From Mytilus californianus (lineage: Eukaryota; Mollusca; Bivalvia; Mytilida; Mytilidae), in the NCBI RefSeq assembly GCF_021869535.1, contig NW_026262668.1, positions 140,355,635-140,419,634 on the forward strand: a stretch of DNA of 64,000 bases, given 5' to 3'. A model generated the notes under the pieces. The model was not told where the DNA came from, did not search any database, and saw nothing but the letters and a program-made list of their open reading frames with translations. Of this stretch, positions 1 through 11,639 are shown one piece after another. The number at the start of each line of letters is the position of its first letter. Position 1 is the first letter of the stretch. The position numbers and the translations under genes were made by a program.

Positions 1-430
1 AGGTAATATAAAACAGTAATAAGAAACGAAACAGACCATAGACAAACAGGTAATTTGAAACAGTAATAAGAAACAGACCATAGACAAACAGGTAAGATGA
101 AACAGTAATTAGAAACATATCATAGACACACGTGTTATATTAAACAGTAATGAGAAACAGATCATCGACAAATGGGTTATATGAAACAGTAATGATAAAC
201 ATACCATAGACAAAACATGTAATATGAAACAGTAATAAGAAACAGACCATAGACAAACAGGTAAGATGAAACAGTAATTAGAAACATATCATAGACACAC
301 GTGTTATATTAAACAGTAATGAGAAACAGATCATCGACAAATGGGTTATATGAAACAGTTATGATAAACATACCATAGACAAAACATGTAATATGAAATA
401 GTAGTAAGAAACATACCATAGACAAACAGG
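1..430. repeat. 42-bp minisatellite with 169-bp higher-order period
   Basis: Tandem units of about 42 bp, each built around AAACAG(T)AAT and CATAGACAAACAGGTAA. Four variant units form a block of about 169 bp that is repeated: the GGTAAGATGA variant occurs at 91 and again at 260. Diverged units persist around 1215-1300. The array runs off the left edge. No coding signal. Confidence 0.85.
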
Positions 431-454
431 TAATATGAAAAATGTTTAAGAAAT

Positions 455-1222
455 ATACCAAACTCCAAGGTAAATTCCAAATAGGGGAAGTCCATAAAAG
501 CTGACAAAATCAAGCGTTATCAACTAACGGAACGAGTGAAAAACAAGTGCATATTCCTGACTTGGTTCAGGCATTTTCCAAGGAAAGTGATAGGTTAAAC
601 CTGGTTCCATAGCTAGCTTAACATCCCAGTTGTATGACAGTTATTTATACTTCCGTTATATTGACACAATTTGGTGAGCAACCAAAACAAACATACAAGG
701 TTAATGTGAAAATAATTCGGACCCAGCAGCCATAACTGTGTACAAATACATCTCAGGCATACAACACAACTGACTTAAAAGATAAAAAAAACAAACAAAC
801 ATACAAACACATCTAACAAATCTAACAAAGACACCAACAAAAAGATTATTGTAGTTGATAGTAAATTGATAAAGACGCCGATAAAAACGTTTTGTAGCTG
901 ATTGTTCATACATACCGTATATAGTATACACTTTCTCGATAGAGTATAAATTAAGTAAAGTATGAATACAAGGGTAAACAAAATGGAAACAACACTGTAG
1001 ATCCTCTTATGTCCGAATAACACCTCATGACCCACCTGCACTAGGAACGCCCAAAGTCAAAAACCTAATACGGGGATGCATAAATACCGAGTCACGTCAA
1101 AAGTCATACGACCAAAAGAACATATACCACGGAGACAACTAAAGGGAAAACTGTAAAGTATATAAAAAAATTCAAAACCTCAGCACCTAGAATCTATAAC
1201 TCAAGACCATCTTGTATTAACT
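455..1222 (+). repeat. Dispersed repeat family A, long copy
   Basis: About 770 bp that matches 49505-50235 along most of its length. Shared landmarks include a CCGTATATAGTAT stretch, CACCTGCAC followed by GGAA, and ATAAATACCGAGTCACGTC. The first 200 bp (precursor of GGTTAAACCTGGTT and the CTAGCT segment) is the most common fragment and recurs on both strands elsewhere. The small ORFs across it are not conserved between copies. Probably a non-autonomous mobile element; class unknown. Confidence 0.75.
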
Positions 1223-1359
1223 GTAATAGCAAACAGATCATAGACAACAAGCTTATATGAAACGGTTTTTAGACAGAAATGTAAAGATATATGAAACGGT
1301 TTACTCGTATGATAGTTATGAGGTGAGGATTTAGTCCAAATTATTGTATTGTTGGAGCT

Positions 1360-1805
1360 CCTGAACATTTAAGGACCTCTTTAATTTGAATACAGGATAT
1401 TCATGAATGATTGAGGAACCACTGAAATATATCAGGACCTCATAATTTGATTTAACGACATCCTTATATCGAATTGTGGAAGTCTTGAAAAAATAGGGAA
1501 ATCTATAAATATTTTAGGATATCATGAAAATGAAATGTGATCCTAAAATATATAATCATGGAGCTCCATAAAAATTCAGGATATCCTGAAATATTCAAGG
1601 ACCTCCCAAAATAAAGCAATTTTAAACAATTATTTATTGAGGTCTTGTAATATTTCTGGACATACTGAAGTCGAGTTATGGAGGTCTTGAAATATTTCAG
1701 GATATATTGAATTATGGAGGTCCTGCAATACTCCAGAAAGTCCTATCTGATTCATTGATATTCTGAATTCGAATTATGGCTGTCTGGAAATATTTGGAAG
1801 AGCCC
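1360..1805. repeat. Degenerate short tandem repeat
   Basis: Diverged units of about 35-70 bp around the themes GGAGGTCCTGAA and ATATTTCAGGATAT, with partly palindromic spelling. Too diverged to define a unit by eye. Confidence 0.55.
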
Positions 1806-2158
1806 CTTAAATACAATGGTTTTGACTAATACCGGGTCTTTAAGCTAATACTGACTACTCTTAGTGATATAAGTCATCTGTTTCAAATAATGTTATCTTT
1901 TTTATGTTTGAATTTTCCTTCTAAAAATGGTAAAGTAGATGACAATGAGATTGGATCAAGTTCCTTTGTACATTCACATGTATTTTGTTTTTTTTATTAA
2001 AGACACTTTTGAAAAAGTGTGTTCGTATCTTAGGTGTACAAATCATATACATGTATATAGTTCAATTTAGGATAAATCAAAAAATTAAAATTGATAATTG
2101 TTATTATGTCATGTTTTCAATATGTTACTTTTAGATAATTTTCTAAATTTACATATTA
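1806..2158. other. Unannotated AT-rich non-coding DNA
   Basis: No long reading frame, clear repeat or RNA motif seen. Probably intron of the integrin gene. Confidence 0.5.
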
Positions 2159-2390
2159 TGATTGATTGATTGATTGGTGTTTAACCTCTATAGGCAATTG
2201 CGCAGCGGTCAGGTTTTATTGGTGAAAGAAGCCTGAGTGCCCGGAGAGAACCGCCGACCTTCAGTAGGAAAACTGATAATCCTAGTCAATCAAGATTCGA
2301 GTCGAACGCACCTGCCAAATACGGGGTTGACAGTCTAGTGGAACAGTTGTTGAACTACTTAGACTACTCGATCACCCAGACCCTAAATAA
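2159..2390 (+). repeat. Dispersed repeat, single copy here
   Basis: Begins with a GATT tract followed by GGTGTTTAACC and contains GAGTGCCCGGAGAGAACC, a stretch I associate with short interspersed repeats in molluscs. It is much more GC-rich than its surroundings. No tRNA-like box A or B could be assigned, so SINE status is unproven. Confidence 0.45.
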
Positions 2391-2769
2391 TATTATGAAT
2401 AACACATTCACTATTAGAAATTAATAGACAAGTCCCCATTCCAATAATGTTTGTATCATTTGATTACCTAGAAATTAAGGAAAATTAAAAAAAAAATTAC
2501 CATCCACCTAGTCTTATTTTACTCAAGTTAATATTTTAGGTTTTAGTACTTCCGTTTTTACTCTGTAACAAGTAAAGCTACATACAAAAATGTTCCAAAA
2601 ATAAATTTCACATCGTGCATGATTTTTAACAGGATTTTCTAAGGAAAATATCGGTTATTAATTTATTGATCTACGGCGGGCAAATTTAGAAATGTTGTTT
2701 CCTGTGATTAAATGAAGGTCATTTTCGATTTTAACGATTTTAGCATTTATCGTTGTTGAGTTCACTACA

Positions 2770-3065
2770 AACCAGTAAAAGTCTGAAATGGTCTATATCT
2801 GTACTCGACTGTACTAATTTTACTCGACCAGTCTGAATTGGTCTGAAATTTAACTGATGTTACACGACTGTTGTCTAAACCATACTTAACAGTCTGAACT
2901 TGCACTCGACCTTTACTCGACCAGTACTTAACCATTTTATACGTGTCTGAACCATACGCGACCAAGTCGTAACCGTTTTTGACCAAGTCTGAACCATACG
3001 CGACCTAGTCTGAACCATACTCAACCTAGATTGAACCAAACTCGACCAAGTCTTAACCAACGTAG
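2770..3065 (+). repeat. Degenerate CTCGACC/TCTGAACC minisatellite, + copy
   Basis: Irregular units of about 20-25 bp spelling ACTCGACCAGTCTGAACC-like words. The first 70 bp are almost the exact reverse complement of about 14597-14670, so the pair forms a large inverted repeat around the hammerhead array and PLE copy 1. The neighbouring 2690-2760 segment recurs in direct orientation at 15205-15275. The two short - strand ORFs here are products of the repeat. Confidence 0.7.
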
Positions 3066-3988
3066 ACATATTTCTGTATCTATCTATTGTATTTCATCAA
3101 TTCAGCTTTTTTTTAACAGCAGTTAATGTGTTTAAAATAGCACTGAAACCAAACTTTCATAATAAACATAATATAACCAACACCAGAATCATCAACACTT
3201 ATATATATATATATAATGTATATCACATCTAAAAAAAAACAAAAAAACCAAGATGATCAAAGGAAGTGATTTCTAGTCGGATCAAAACAACATCATATAA
3301 TAAATTAAGTTTTTGGTTTAATGAATTTTTATATACATGATCATGTTCCCACATTGCATTATGTACATCAAAAATACTAGAACTTTCGACCATTATCAAA
3401 ATATCTTAAATGGTATTCAAAATATTTTAAATGTTTCAGATATATTCTATGGTTACTGGAAAAATTTCAATACCAACTTAATCCTGGTATAAATTTATGG
3501 TGTCAGTCAAGTTTAATTAATAACGTAATGAACAGATATTTTTGTATTGTATATAAACAACTTGATAAATTTAAAAAATGATACCTTTGTTTTGTAAAAC
3601 CAAGAATTTAATAATATAGAACTTCCATAGCAATCCTTGATAACCTTAAAAAAAAGGAATTGTTTTCCAAAGTTGCAGTAAAAATTTAGGTTGATTAATT
3701 AGGTTTTGTCAAAATTAAAGTCATGGCATACATGAAGCACCTTAATAAGGTTGATTACCTCAATACAGGTGTGTTTTACAGGTAAAAAGAAAATCATATT
3801 TTTCTTTTAACTCGTGTATTATTTTTCTAGTGAATTCCAAAGGCCTTGTGATTTAAGTTTTACAGGATAATGTTTAATTTTCAAAGGATGTTCTTTAAAA
3901 TTTTGTAACCTCTTACCAGGTGTGCTCTATTTAACGAGTGTGCCCCTATCAGAAGAACAATTCTAATCATTTCTTTAATTTTTTATCC

Positions 3989-3989
<1 letters not shown>
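3066..3989. other. Unannotated AT-rich non-coding DNA
   Basis: Contains a short TA run near 3200 and no recognisable gene, RNA or repeat. Probably intron. Confidence 0.5.

Positions 3990-3993
<4 letters not shown>

Positions 3994-4039
<46 letters not shown>
3994..4039. repeat. TA microsatellite at the array border
   Basis: About 23 TA dinucleotides directly abutting the first 540-bp unit. Similar TA runs abut the ends of this unit at 13966-13982, 59797-59810 and 60457-60467, so TA tracts mark the unit's border at every locus in the window. Confidence 0.85.
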
Positions 4040-4043
<4 letters not shown>

Positions 4044-4393
4044 AAGTCTAAATTGAAAACAACGTTCAAACCTATGATTGCGTTGGATAAAAACCGCAAT
4101 TTTTATACGTGTGCATGCAAAACAAATTTCTTGGTAGAGGGGTCTAAATACAGCACAAACAACATTTTCCAAAAGACCAAAATGAGTGAAAAAGTATATT
4201 TTAACAAAACGCATTTGACTAGCAGGTCGAACAACTGATGTTCTTAAACCCTGCTGACTGCCATTGGCGATTGCCAAATAAACGGATCACAAGATGTAAT
4301 AAAATAGATCTTATTATTAAATTATTATCAAACAGAAAACAATAAACTTGCGGAAAAGATGGTATACCGCAAACATGAGGTGCAACAATTTGT

Positions 4394-4437
4394 ACACCAT
4401 ATCCGGATTTCGACAATTAATGTCTCTTCAGTGATGT
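4394..4437 (-). ncRNA. Hammerhead ribozyme, array copy 1
   Basis: Reading the - strand 5' to 3': stem I arm ACATCA, core CTGAAGA (matches CUGANGA), stem II hairpin GACA-TTAAT-TGTC, core GAAA, then TCCGGAT and cleavable A, then the stem I arm TGGTGT. Stem I has six pairs including one G-U. Stem III is the palindrome ATCCGGAT (four pairs, no loop), as in minimal type I hammerheads that are thought to work best as dimers. Cleavage is predicted between the complements of 4400 and 4399. All invariant core bases are present. Activity is inferred from sequence only. This unit shares a CAAC variant just outside the motif (4384-4387) with the last unit. Confidence 0.9.
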
Positions 4438-4933
4438 TAGGAATCGAAACGGTATTTGGAAGGCCATATAATTTACCTCAATTTAGGATAGACTCTTGAA
4501 TTTTGAAAGAGTCAAAATAGGATGAACGGATCATATAAACCCAAAGGCAAATATAATACAAGCCCAAACGAAAAAATATAAACAAGTCTAAATTGAAAAC
4601 AACGTTCAAACCTATGATTGCGTTGGATAAAAACCGCAATTTTTATACGTGTGCATGCAAAACAAATTTCTTGGTAGAGGGGTCTAAATACAGCACAAAC
4701 AACATTTTCCAAAAGACCAAAATGAGTGAAAAAGTATATTTTAACAAAACGCATTTGACTAGCAGGTCGAACAACTGATGTTCTTAAACCCTGCTGACTG
4801 CCATTGGCGATTGCCAAATAAACGGATCACAAGATGTAATAAAATAGATCTTATTATTAAATTATTATCAAACAGAAAACAATAAACTTGCGGAAAAGAT
4901 GGTATACCGCAAACATGAGGTGCAAAAATTTGT

Positions 4934-4977
4934 ACACCATATCCGGATTTCGACAATTAATGTCTCTTCAGTGATGT
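4934..4977 (-). ncRNA. Hammerhead ribozyme, array copy 2
   Basis: Identical to copy 1 across all 44 nt; intact CTGAAGA and GAAA cores. Confidence 0.9.
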
Positions 4978-5473
4978 TAGGAATCGAAACGGTATTTGGA
5001 AGGCCATATAATTTACCTCAATTTAGGATAGACTCTTGAATTTTGAAAGAGTCAAAATAGGATGAACGGATCATATAAACCCAAAGGCAAATATAATACA
5101 AGCCCAAACGAAAAAATATAAACAAGTCTAAATTGAAAACAACGTTCAAACCTATGATTGCGTTGGATAAAAACCGCAATTTTTATACGTGTGCATGCAA
5201 AACAAATTTCTTGGTAGAGGGGTCTAAATACAGCACAAACAACATTTTCCAAAAGACCAAAATGAGTGAAAAAGTATATTTTAACAAAACGCATTTGACT
5301 AGCAGGTCGAACAACTGATGTTCTTAAACCCTGCTGACTGCCATTGGCGATTGCCAAATAAACGGATCACAAGATGTAATAAAATAGATCTTATTATTAA
5401 ATTATTATCAAACAGAAAACAATAAACTTGCGGAAAAGATGGTATACCGCAAACATGAGGTGCAAAAATTTGT

Positions 5474-5517
5474 ACACCATATCCGGATTTCGACAATTAA
5501 TGTCTCTTCAGTGATGT
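5474..5517 (-). ncRNA. Hammerhead ribozyme, array copy 3
   Basis: Identical core and stems; 540 nt from copy 2. Confidence 0.9.
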
Positions 5518-6012
5518 TAGGAATCGAAACGGTATTTGGAAGGCCATATAATTTACCTCAATTTAGGATAGACTCTTGAATTTTGAAAGAGTCAAAATAG
5601 GATGAACGGATCATATAAACCCAAAGGCAAATATAATACAAGCCCAAACGAAAAATATAAACAAGTCTAAATTGAAAACAACGTTCAAACCTATGATTGC
5701 GTTGGATAAAAACCGCAATTTTTATACGTGTGCATGCAAAACAAATTTCTTGGTAGAGGGGTCTAAATACAGCACACACAACATTTTCCAAAAGACCAAA
5801 ATGAGTGAAAAAGTATATTTTAACAAAACGCATTTGACTAGCAGGTCGAACAACTGATGTTCTTAAACCCTGCTGACTGCCATTGGCGATTGCCAAATAA
5901 ACGGATCACAAGATGTAATAAAATAGATCTTATTATTAAATTATTATCAAACAGAAAACAATAAACTTGCGGAAAAGATGGTATACCGCAAACATGAGGT
6001 GCAAAAATTTGT

Positions 6013-6056
6013 ACACCATATCCGGATTTCGACAATTAATGTCTCTACAGTGATGT
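6013..6056 (-). ncRNA. Hammerhead ribozyme, array copy 4, core mutant
   Basis: Stems intact, but the first core reads CTGTAGA instead of CTGAAGA. The invariant A of CUGA is a U, which should abolish or severely reduce cleavage. A transcript would stay joined here. Confidence 0.85.
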
Positions 6057-6552
6057 TAGGAATCGAAACGGTATTTGGAAGGCCATATAATTTACCTCAA
6101 TTTAGGATAGACTCTTGAATTTTGAAAGAGTCAAAATAGGATGAACGGATCATATAAACCCAAAGGCAAATATAATACAAGCCCAAACGAAAAAATATAA
6201 ACAAGTCTAAATTGAAAACAACGTTCAAACCTATGATTGCGTTGGATAAAAACCGCAATTTTTATACGTGTGCATGCAAAACAAATTTCTTGGTAGAGGG
6301 GTCTAAATACAGCACAAACAACATTTTCCAAAAGACCAAAATGAGTGAAAAAGTATATTTTAACAAAACGCATTTGACTAGCAGGTCGAACAACTGATGT
6401 TCTTAAACCCTGCTGACTGCCATTGGCGATTGCCAAATAAACGGATCACAAGATGTAATAAAATAGATCTTATTATTAAATTATTATCAAACAGAAAACA
6501 ATAAACTTGCGGAAAAGATGGTATACCGCAAACATGAGGTGCAAAAATTTGT

Positions 6553-6596
6553 ACACCATATCCGGATTTCGACAATTAATGTCTCTTCAGTGATGT
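6553..6596 (-). ncRNA. Hammerhead ribozyme, array copy 5
   Basis: Intact core; follows the mutant copy 4. Confidence 0.9.
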
Positions 6597-7092
6597 TAGG
6601 AATCGAAACGGTATTTGGAAGGCCATATAATTTACCTCAATTTAGGATAGACTCTTGAATTTTGAAAGAGTCAAAATAGGATGAACGGATCATATAAACC
6701 CAAAGGCAAATATAATACAAGCCCAAACGAAAAAATATAAACAAGTCTAAATTGAAAACAACGTTCAAACCTATGATTGCGTTGGATAAAAACCGCAATT
6801 TTTATACGTGTGCATGCAAAACAAATTTCTTGGTAGAGGGGTCTAAATACAGCACAAACAACATTTTCCAAAAGACCAAAATGAGTGAAAAAGTATATTT
6901 TAACAAAACGCATTTGACTAGCAGGTCGAACAACTGATGTTCTTAAACCCTGCTGACTGCCATTGGCGATTGCCAAATAAACGGATCACAAGATGTAATA
7001 AAATAGATCTTATTATTAAATTATTATCAAACAGAAAACAATAAACTTGCGGAAAAGATGGTATACCGCAAACATGAGGTGCAAAAATTTGT

Positions 7093-7136
7093 ACACCATA
7101 TCCGGATTTCGACAATTAATGTCTCTTCAGTGATGT
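7093..7136 (-). ncRNA. Hammerhead ribozyme, array copy 6
   Basis: Intact core and stems. Confidence 0.9.
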
Positions 7137-7632
7137 TAGGAATCGAAACGGTATTTGGAAGGCCATATAATTTACCTCAATTTAGGATAGACTCTTGAAT
7201 TTTGAAAGAGTCAAAATAGGATGAACGGATCATATAAACCCAAAGGCAAATATAATACAAGCCCAAACGAAAAATATAAACAAGTCTAAATTGAAAACAA
7301 CGTTCAAACCTATGATTGCGTTGGATAAAAACCGCAATTTTTATACGTGTACATGCAAAACAAATTTCTTGGTAGAGGGGTCTAAATACAGCACACACAA
7401 CATTTTCCAAAAGACCAAAATGAGTGAAAAAGTATATTTTAACAAAACGCATTTGACTAGCAGGTCGAACAACTGATGTTCTTAAACCCTGCTGACTGCC
7501 ATTGGCGATTGCCAAATAAACGGATCACAAGATGTAATAAAATAGATCTTATTATTAAATTATTATCAAACAGAAAAACAATAAACTTGCGGAAAAGATG
7601 GTATACCGCAAACATGAGGTGCAAAAATTTGT

Positions 7633-7676
7633 ACACCATATCCGGATTTCGACAATTAATGTCTCTACAGTGATGT
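7633..7676 (-). ncRNA. Hammerhead ribozyme, array copy 7, core mutant
   Basis: Carries the same CTGTAGA change as copy 4, 1620 bp away. The two units also share CAGCACACAC in the body, so they are probably duplicates of one mutant unit rather than independent mutations. Confidence 0.85.
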
Positions 7677-8172
7677 TAGGAATCGAAACGGTATTTGGAA
7701 GGCCATATAATTTACCTCAATTTAGGATAGACTCTTGAATTTTGAAAGAGTCAAAATAGGATGAACGGATCATATAAACCCAAAGGCAAATATAATACAA
7801 CCCCAAACGAAAAATATAAACAAGTCTAAATTGAAAACAACGTTCAAACCTATGATTGCGTTGGATAAAAACCGCAATTTTTATACGTGTGCATGCAAAA
7901 CAAATTTCTTGGTAGAGGGGTCTAAATACAGCACACACAACATTTTCCAAAAGACCAAAATGAGTGAAAAAGTATATTTTAACAAAACGCATTTGACTAG
8001 CAGGTCGAACAACTGATGTTCTTAAACCCTGCTGACTGCCATTGGCGATTGCCAAATAAACGGATCACAAGATGTAATAAAATAGATCTTATTATTAAAT
8101 TATTATCAAACAGAAAAACAATAAACTTGCGGAAAAGATGGTATACCGCAAACATGAGGTGCAAAAATTTGT

Positions 8173-8216
8173 ACACCATATCCGGATTTCGACAATTAAT
8201 GTCTCTTCAGTGATGT
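8173..8216 (-). ncRNA. Hammerhead ribozyme, array copy 8
   Basis: Intact CTGAAGA core even though the unit body carries the CACACAC variant, so body and core variants have been reshuffled. Confidence 0.9.
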
Positions 8217-8713
8217 TAGGAATCGAAACGGTATTTGGAAGGCCATATAATTTACCTCAATTTAGGATAGACTCTTGAATTTTGAAAGAGTCAAAATAGG
8301 ATGAACGGATCATATAAACCCAAAGGCAAATATAATACAAGCCCAAACGAAAAAATATAAACAAGTCTAAATTGAAAACAACGTTCAAACCTATGATTGC
8401 GTTGGATAAAAACCGCAATTTTTATACGTGTGCATGCAAAACAAATTTCTTGGTAGAGGGGTCTAAATACAGCACACACAACATTTTCCAAAAGACCAAA
8501 ATGAGTGAAAAAGTATATTTTAACAAAACGCATTTGACTAGCAGGTCGAACAACTGATGTTCTTAAACCCTGCTGACTGCCATTGGCGATTGCCAAATAA
8601 ACGGATCACAAGATGTAATAAAATAGATCTTATTATTAAATTATTATCAAACAGAAAAACAATAAACTTGCGGAAAAGATGGTATACCGCAAACATGAGG
8701 TGCAAAAATTTGT

Positions 8714-8757
8714 ACACCATATCCGGATTTCGACAATTAATGTCTCTTCAGTGATGT
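8714..8757 (-). ncRNA. Hammerhead ribozyme, array copy 9
   Basis: Intact core; spacing to copy 8 is 541 bp owing to single-base homopolymer changes. Confidence 0.9.
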
Positions 8758-9253
8758 TAGGAATCGAAACGGTATTTGGAAGGCCATATAATTTACCTCA
8801 ATTTAGGATAGACTCTTGAATTTTGAAAGAGTCAAAATAGGATGAACGGATCATATAAACCCAAAGGCAAATATAATACAAGCCCAAACGAAAAAATATA
8901 AACAAGTCTAAATTGAAAACAACGTTCAAACCTATGATTGCGTTGGATAAAAACCGCAATTTTTATACGTGTGCATGCAAAACAAATTTCTTGGTAGAGG
9001 GGTCTAAATACAGCACAAACAACATTTTCCAAAAGACCAAAATGAGTGAAAAAGTATATTTTAACAAAACGCATTTGACTTGCAGGTCGAACAACTGATG
9101 TTCTTAAACCCTGCTGACTGCCATTGGCGATTGCCAAATAAACGGATCACAAGATGTAATAAAATAGATCTTATTATTAAATTATTATCAAACAGAAAAC
9201 AATAAACTTGCGGAAAAGATGGTATACCGCAAACATGAGGTGCAAAAATTTGT

Positions 9254-9297
9254 ACACCATATCCGGATTTCGACAATTAATGTCTCTTCAGTGATGT
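9254..9297 (-). ncRNA. Hammerhead ribozyme, array copy 10
   Basis: Intact core and stems. Confidence 0.9.
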
Positions 9298-9787
9298 TAG
9301 GAATCGAAACGGTATTTGGAAGGCCATATAATTTACCTCAATTTAGGATAGACTCTTGAATTTTGAAAGAGTCAAAATAGGATGAACGGATCATATAAAC
9401 CCAAAGGCAAATATAATACAAGCCCAAACGAAAAAATATAAACAAGTCTAAATTGAAAACAACGTTCAAACCTATGATTGCGTTGGATAAAAACCGCAAT
9501 TTTTATACGTGTGCATGCAAAACAAATTTCTTGGTAGAGGGGTCTAAATACAGCACAAACAACATTTTCCAAAAGACCAAAATGAGTGAAAAAGTATATT
9601 TTAACAAAACGCATTTGACTAGCAGGTCGAACAACTGATGTTCTTAAACCCTGCTGACTGCCATTGGCGATTGCCAAATAAACGGATCACAAGATGTAAT
9701 AAAATAGATCTTATTATTAAATTATTATCAAACAAATAAACTTGCGGAAAAGATGGTATACCGCAAACATGAGGTGCAAAAATTTGT

Positions 9788-9831
9788 ACACCATATCCGG
9801 ATTTCGACAATTAATGTCTCTTCAGTGATGT
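9788..9831 (-). ncRNA. Hammerhead ribozyme, array copy 11
   Basis: Intact core. This unit is 534 bp because of a 6-bp deletion near 9735. Confidence 0.9.
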
Positions 9832-10327
9832 TAGGAATCGAAACGGTATTTGGAAGGCCATATAATTTACCTCAATTTAGGATAGACTCTTGAATTTTGA
9901 AAGAGTCAAAATAGGATGAACGGATCATATAAACCCAAAGGCAAATATAATACAAGCCCAAACGAAAAAATATAAACAAGTCTAAATTGAAAACAACGTT
10001 CAAACCTATGATTGCGTTGGATAAAAACCGCAATTTTTATACGTGTGCATGCAAAACAAATTTCTTGGTAGAGGGGTCTAAATACAGCACAAACAACATT
10101 TTCCAAAAGACCAAAATGAGTGAAAAAGAATATTTTAACAAAACGCATTTGACTAGCAGGTCGAACAACTGATGTTCTTAAACCCTGCTGACTGCCATTG
10201 GCGATTGCCAAATAAACGGATCACAAGATTTAATAAAATAGATCTTATTATTAAATTATTATCAAACAGAAAAAAATTAACTTGCGGAAAAGATGGTATA
10301 CCGCAAACATGAGGTGCAAAAATTTGT

Positions 10328-10371
10328 ACACCATATCCGGATTTCGACAATTAATGTCTCTTCAGTGATGT
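10328..10371 (-). ncRNA. Hammerhead ribozyme, array copy 12
   Basis: Intact core. Copies 12 and 13 share an AAAAAATTAA variant near 10269 and 10809. Confidence 0.9.
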
Positions 10372-10867
10372 TAGGAATCGAAACGGTATTTGGAAGGCCA
10401 TATAATTTACCTCAATTTAGGATAGACTCTTGAATTTTGAAAGAGTCAAAATAGGATGAATGGATCATATAAACCCAAAGGCAAATATAATACAAGCCCA
10501 AACGAAAAAATATAAACAAGTCTAAATTGAAAACAACGTTCAAACCTATGATTGCGTTGGATAAAAACCGCAATTTTTATACGTGTGCATGCAAAACAAA
10601 TTTCTTGGTAGAGGGGTCTAAATACAGCACAAACAACATTTTCCAAAAGACCAAAATGAGTGAAAAAGAATATTTTAACAAAACGCATTTGACTAGCAGG
10701 TCGAACAACTGATGTTCTTAAACCCTGCTGACTGCCATTGGCGATTGCCAAATAAACGGATCACAAGATGTAATAAAATAGATCTTATTATTAAATTATT
10801 ATCAAACAGAAAAAAATTAACTTGCGGAAAAGATGGTATACCGCAAACATGAGGTGCAAAAATTTGT

Positions 10868-10911
10868 ACACCATATCCGGATTTCGACAATTAATGTCTC
10901 TTCAGTGATGT
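10868..10911 (-). ncRNA. Hammerhead ribozyme, array copy 13
   Basis: Intact core; sister unit of copy 12. Confidence 0.9.
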
Positions 10912-11407
10912 TAGGAATCGAAACGGTATTTGGAAGGCCATATAATTTACCTCAATTTAGGATAGACTCTTGAATTTTGAAAGAGTCAAAATAGGATGAA
11001 CGGATCATATAAACCCAAAGGCAAATATAATACAAGCCCAAACGAAAAAATATAAACAAGTCTAAATTGAAAACAACGTTCAAACCTATGATTGCGTTGG
11101 ATAAAAACCGCAATTTTTATACGTGTGCATGCAAAACAAATTTCTTGGTAGAGGGGTCTAAATACAGCACAAACAACATTTTCCAAAAGACCAAAATGAG
11201 TGAAAAAGTATATTTTAACAAAACGCATTTGACTAGCAGGTCGAACAACTGATGTTCTTAAACCCTGCTGACTGCCATTGGCGATTGCCAAATAAACGGA
11301 TCACAAGATGTAATAAAATAGATCTTATTATTAAATTATTATCAAACAGAAAACAATAAACTTGCGGAAAAGATGGTATACCGCAAACATGAGGTGCAAC
11401 AATTTGT

Positions 11408-11451
11408 ACACCATATCCGGATTTCGACAATTAATGTCTCTTCAGTGATGT
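11408..11451 (-). ncRNA. Hammerhead ribozyme, array copy 14
   Basis: Intact core. It carries the CAAC flank variant (11398-11401) otherwise seen only at copy 1, so the two outermost units resemble each other. Confidence 0.9.
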
Positions 11452-11639
11452 TAGGAATCGAAACGGTATTTGGAAGGCCATATAATTTACCTCAATTTAG
11501 GATAGACTCTTGAATTTTGAAAGAGTCAAAATAGGATGAACGGATCATATAAACCCAAAGGCAAATATAATACAAGCCCAAACGAATAAATATAAACAAG
11601 TCTAAATTGAAAACAACGTTCAAACCTATGATTGCGTAT

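Larger units (their letters stand above)
4040..11637 (-). mobile_element. 14-copy tandem array of a 540-bp hammerhead unit (PLE-derived, retrozyme-like)
   Basis: Fourteen head-to-tail units, hammerhead spacings of 534-541 bp, differing at only a handful of positions. Each carries one - strand hammerhead ribozyme, so an antisense transcript would self-cleave into 540-nt pieces. The unit is homologous to sequence immediately 5' of PLE copy 2 (59811-60456) and 3' of PLE copy 1 (13653-13966), where it lies in the same orientation as the PLE; it therefore corresponds to the PLE pseudo-LTR. The array itself has no PLE reading frame. Tandem hammerhead monomers without a polymerase are the known hallmark of retrozymes; the assignment here is an inference. 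The recurrent 101-aa and 61-aa reading frames are conserved only because the copies are recent: the diverged copies at 13653 and 60180 break them. The last unit is truncated at the TIR element starting at 11640. Confidence 0.85.

Noticed and set aside
4053..11430. Repeated 101/112-aa (- strand) and 61-65-aa reading frames in the 540-bp array as a multigene family
   Set aside because: They are repeated because the DNA unit is. The diverged copies at 13653 and 60180 carry frame-breaking indels, and no domain is recognisable.
4040..11637. CRISPR array or rDNA-type gene cluster
   Set aside because: Units are contiguous without spacers, far too long for CRISPR, and lack rRNA or tRNA sequence.
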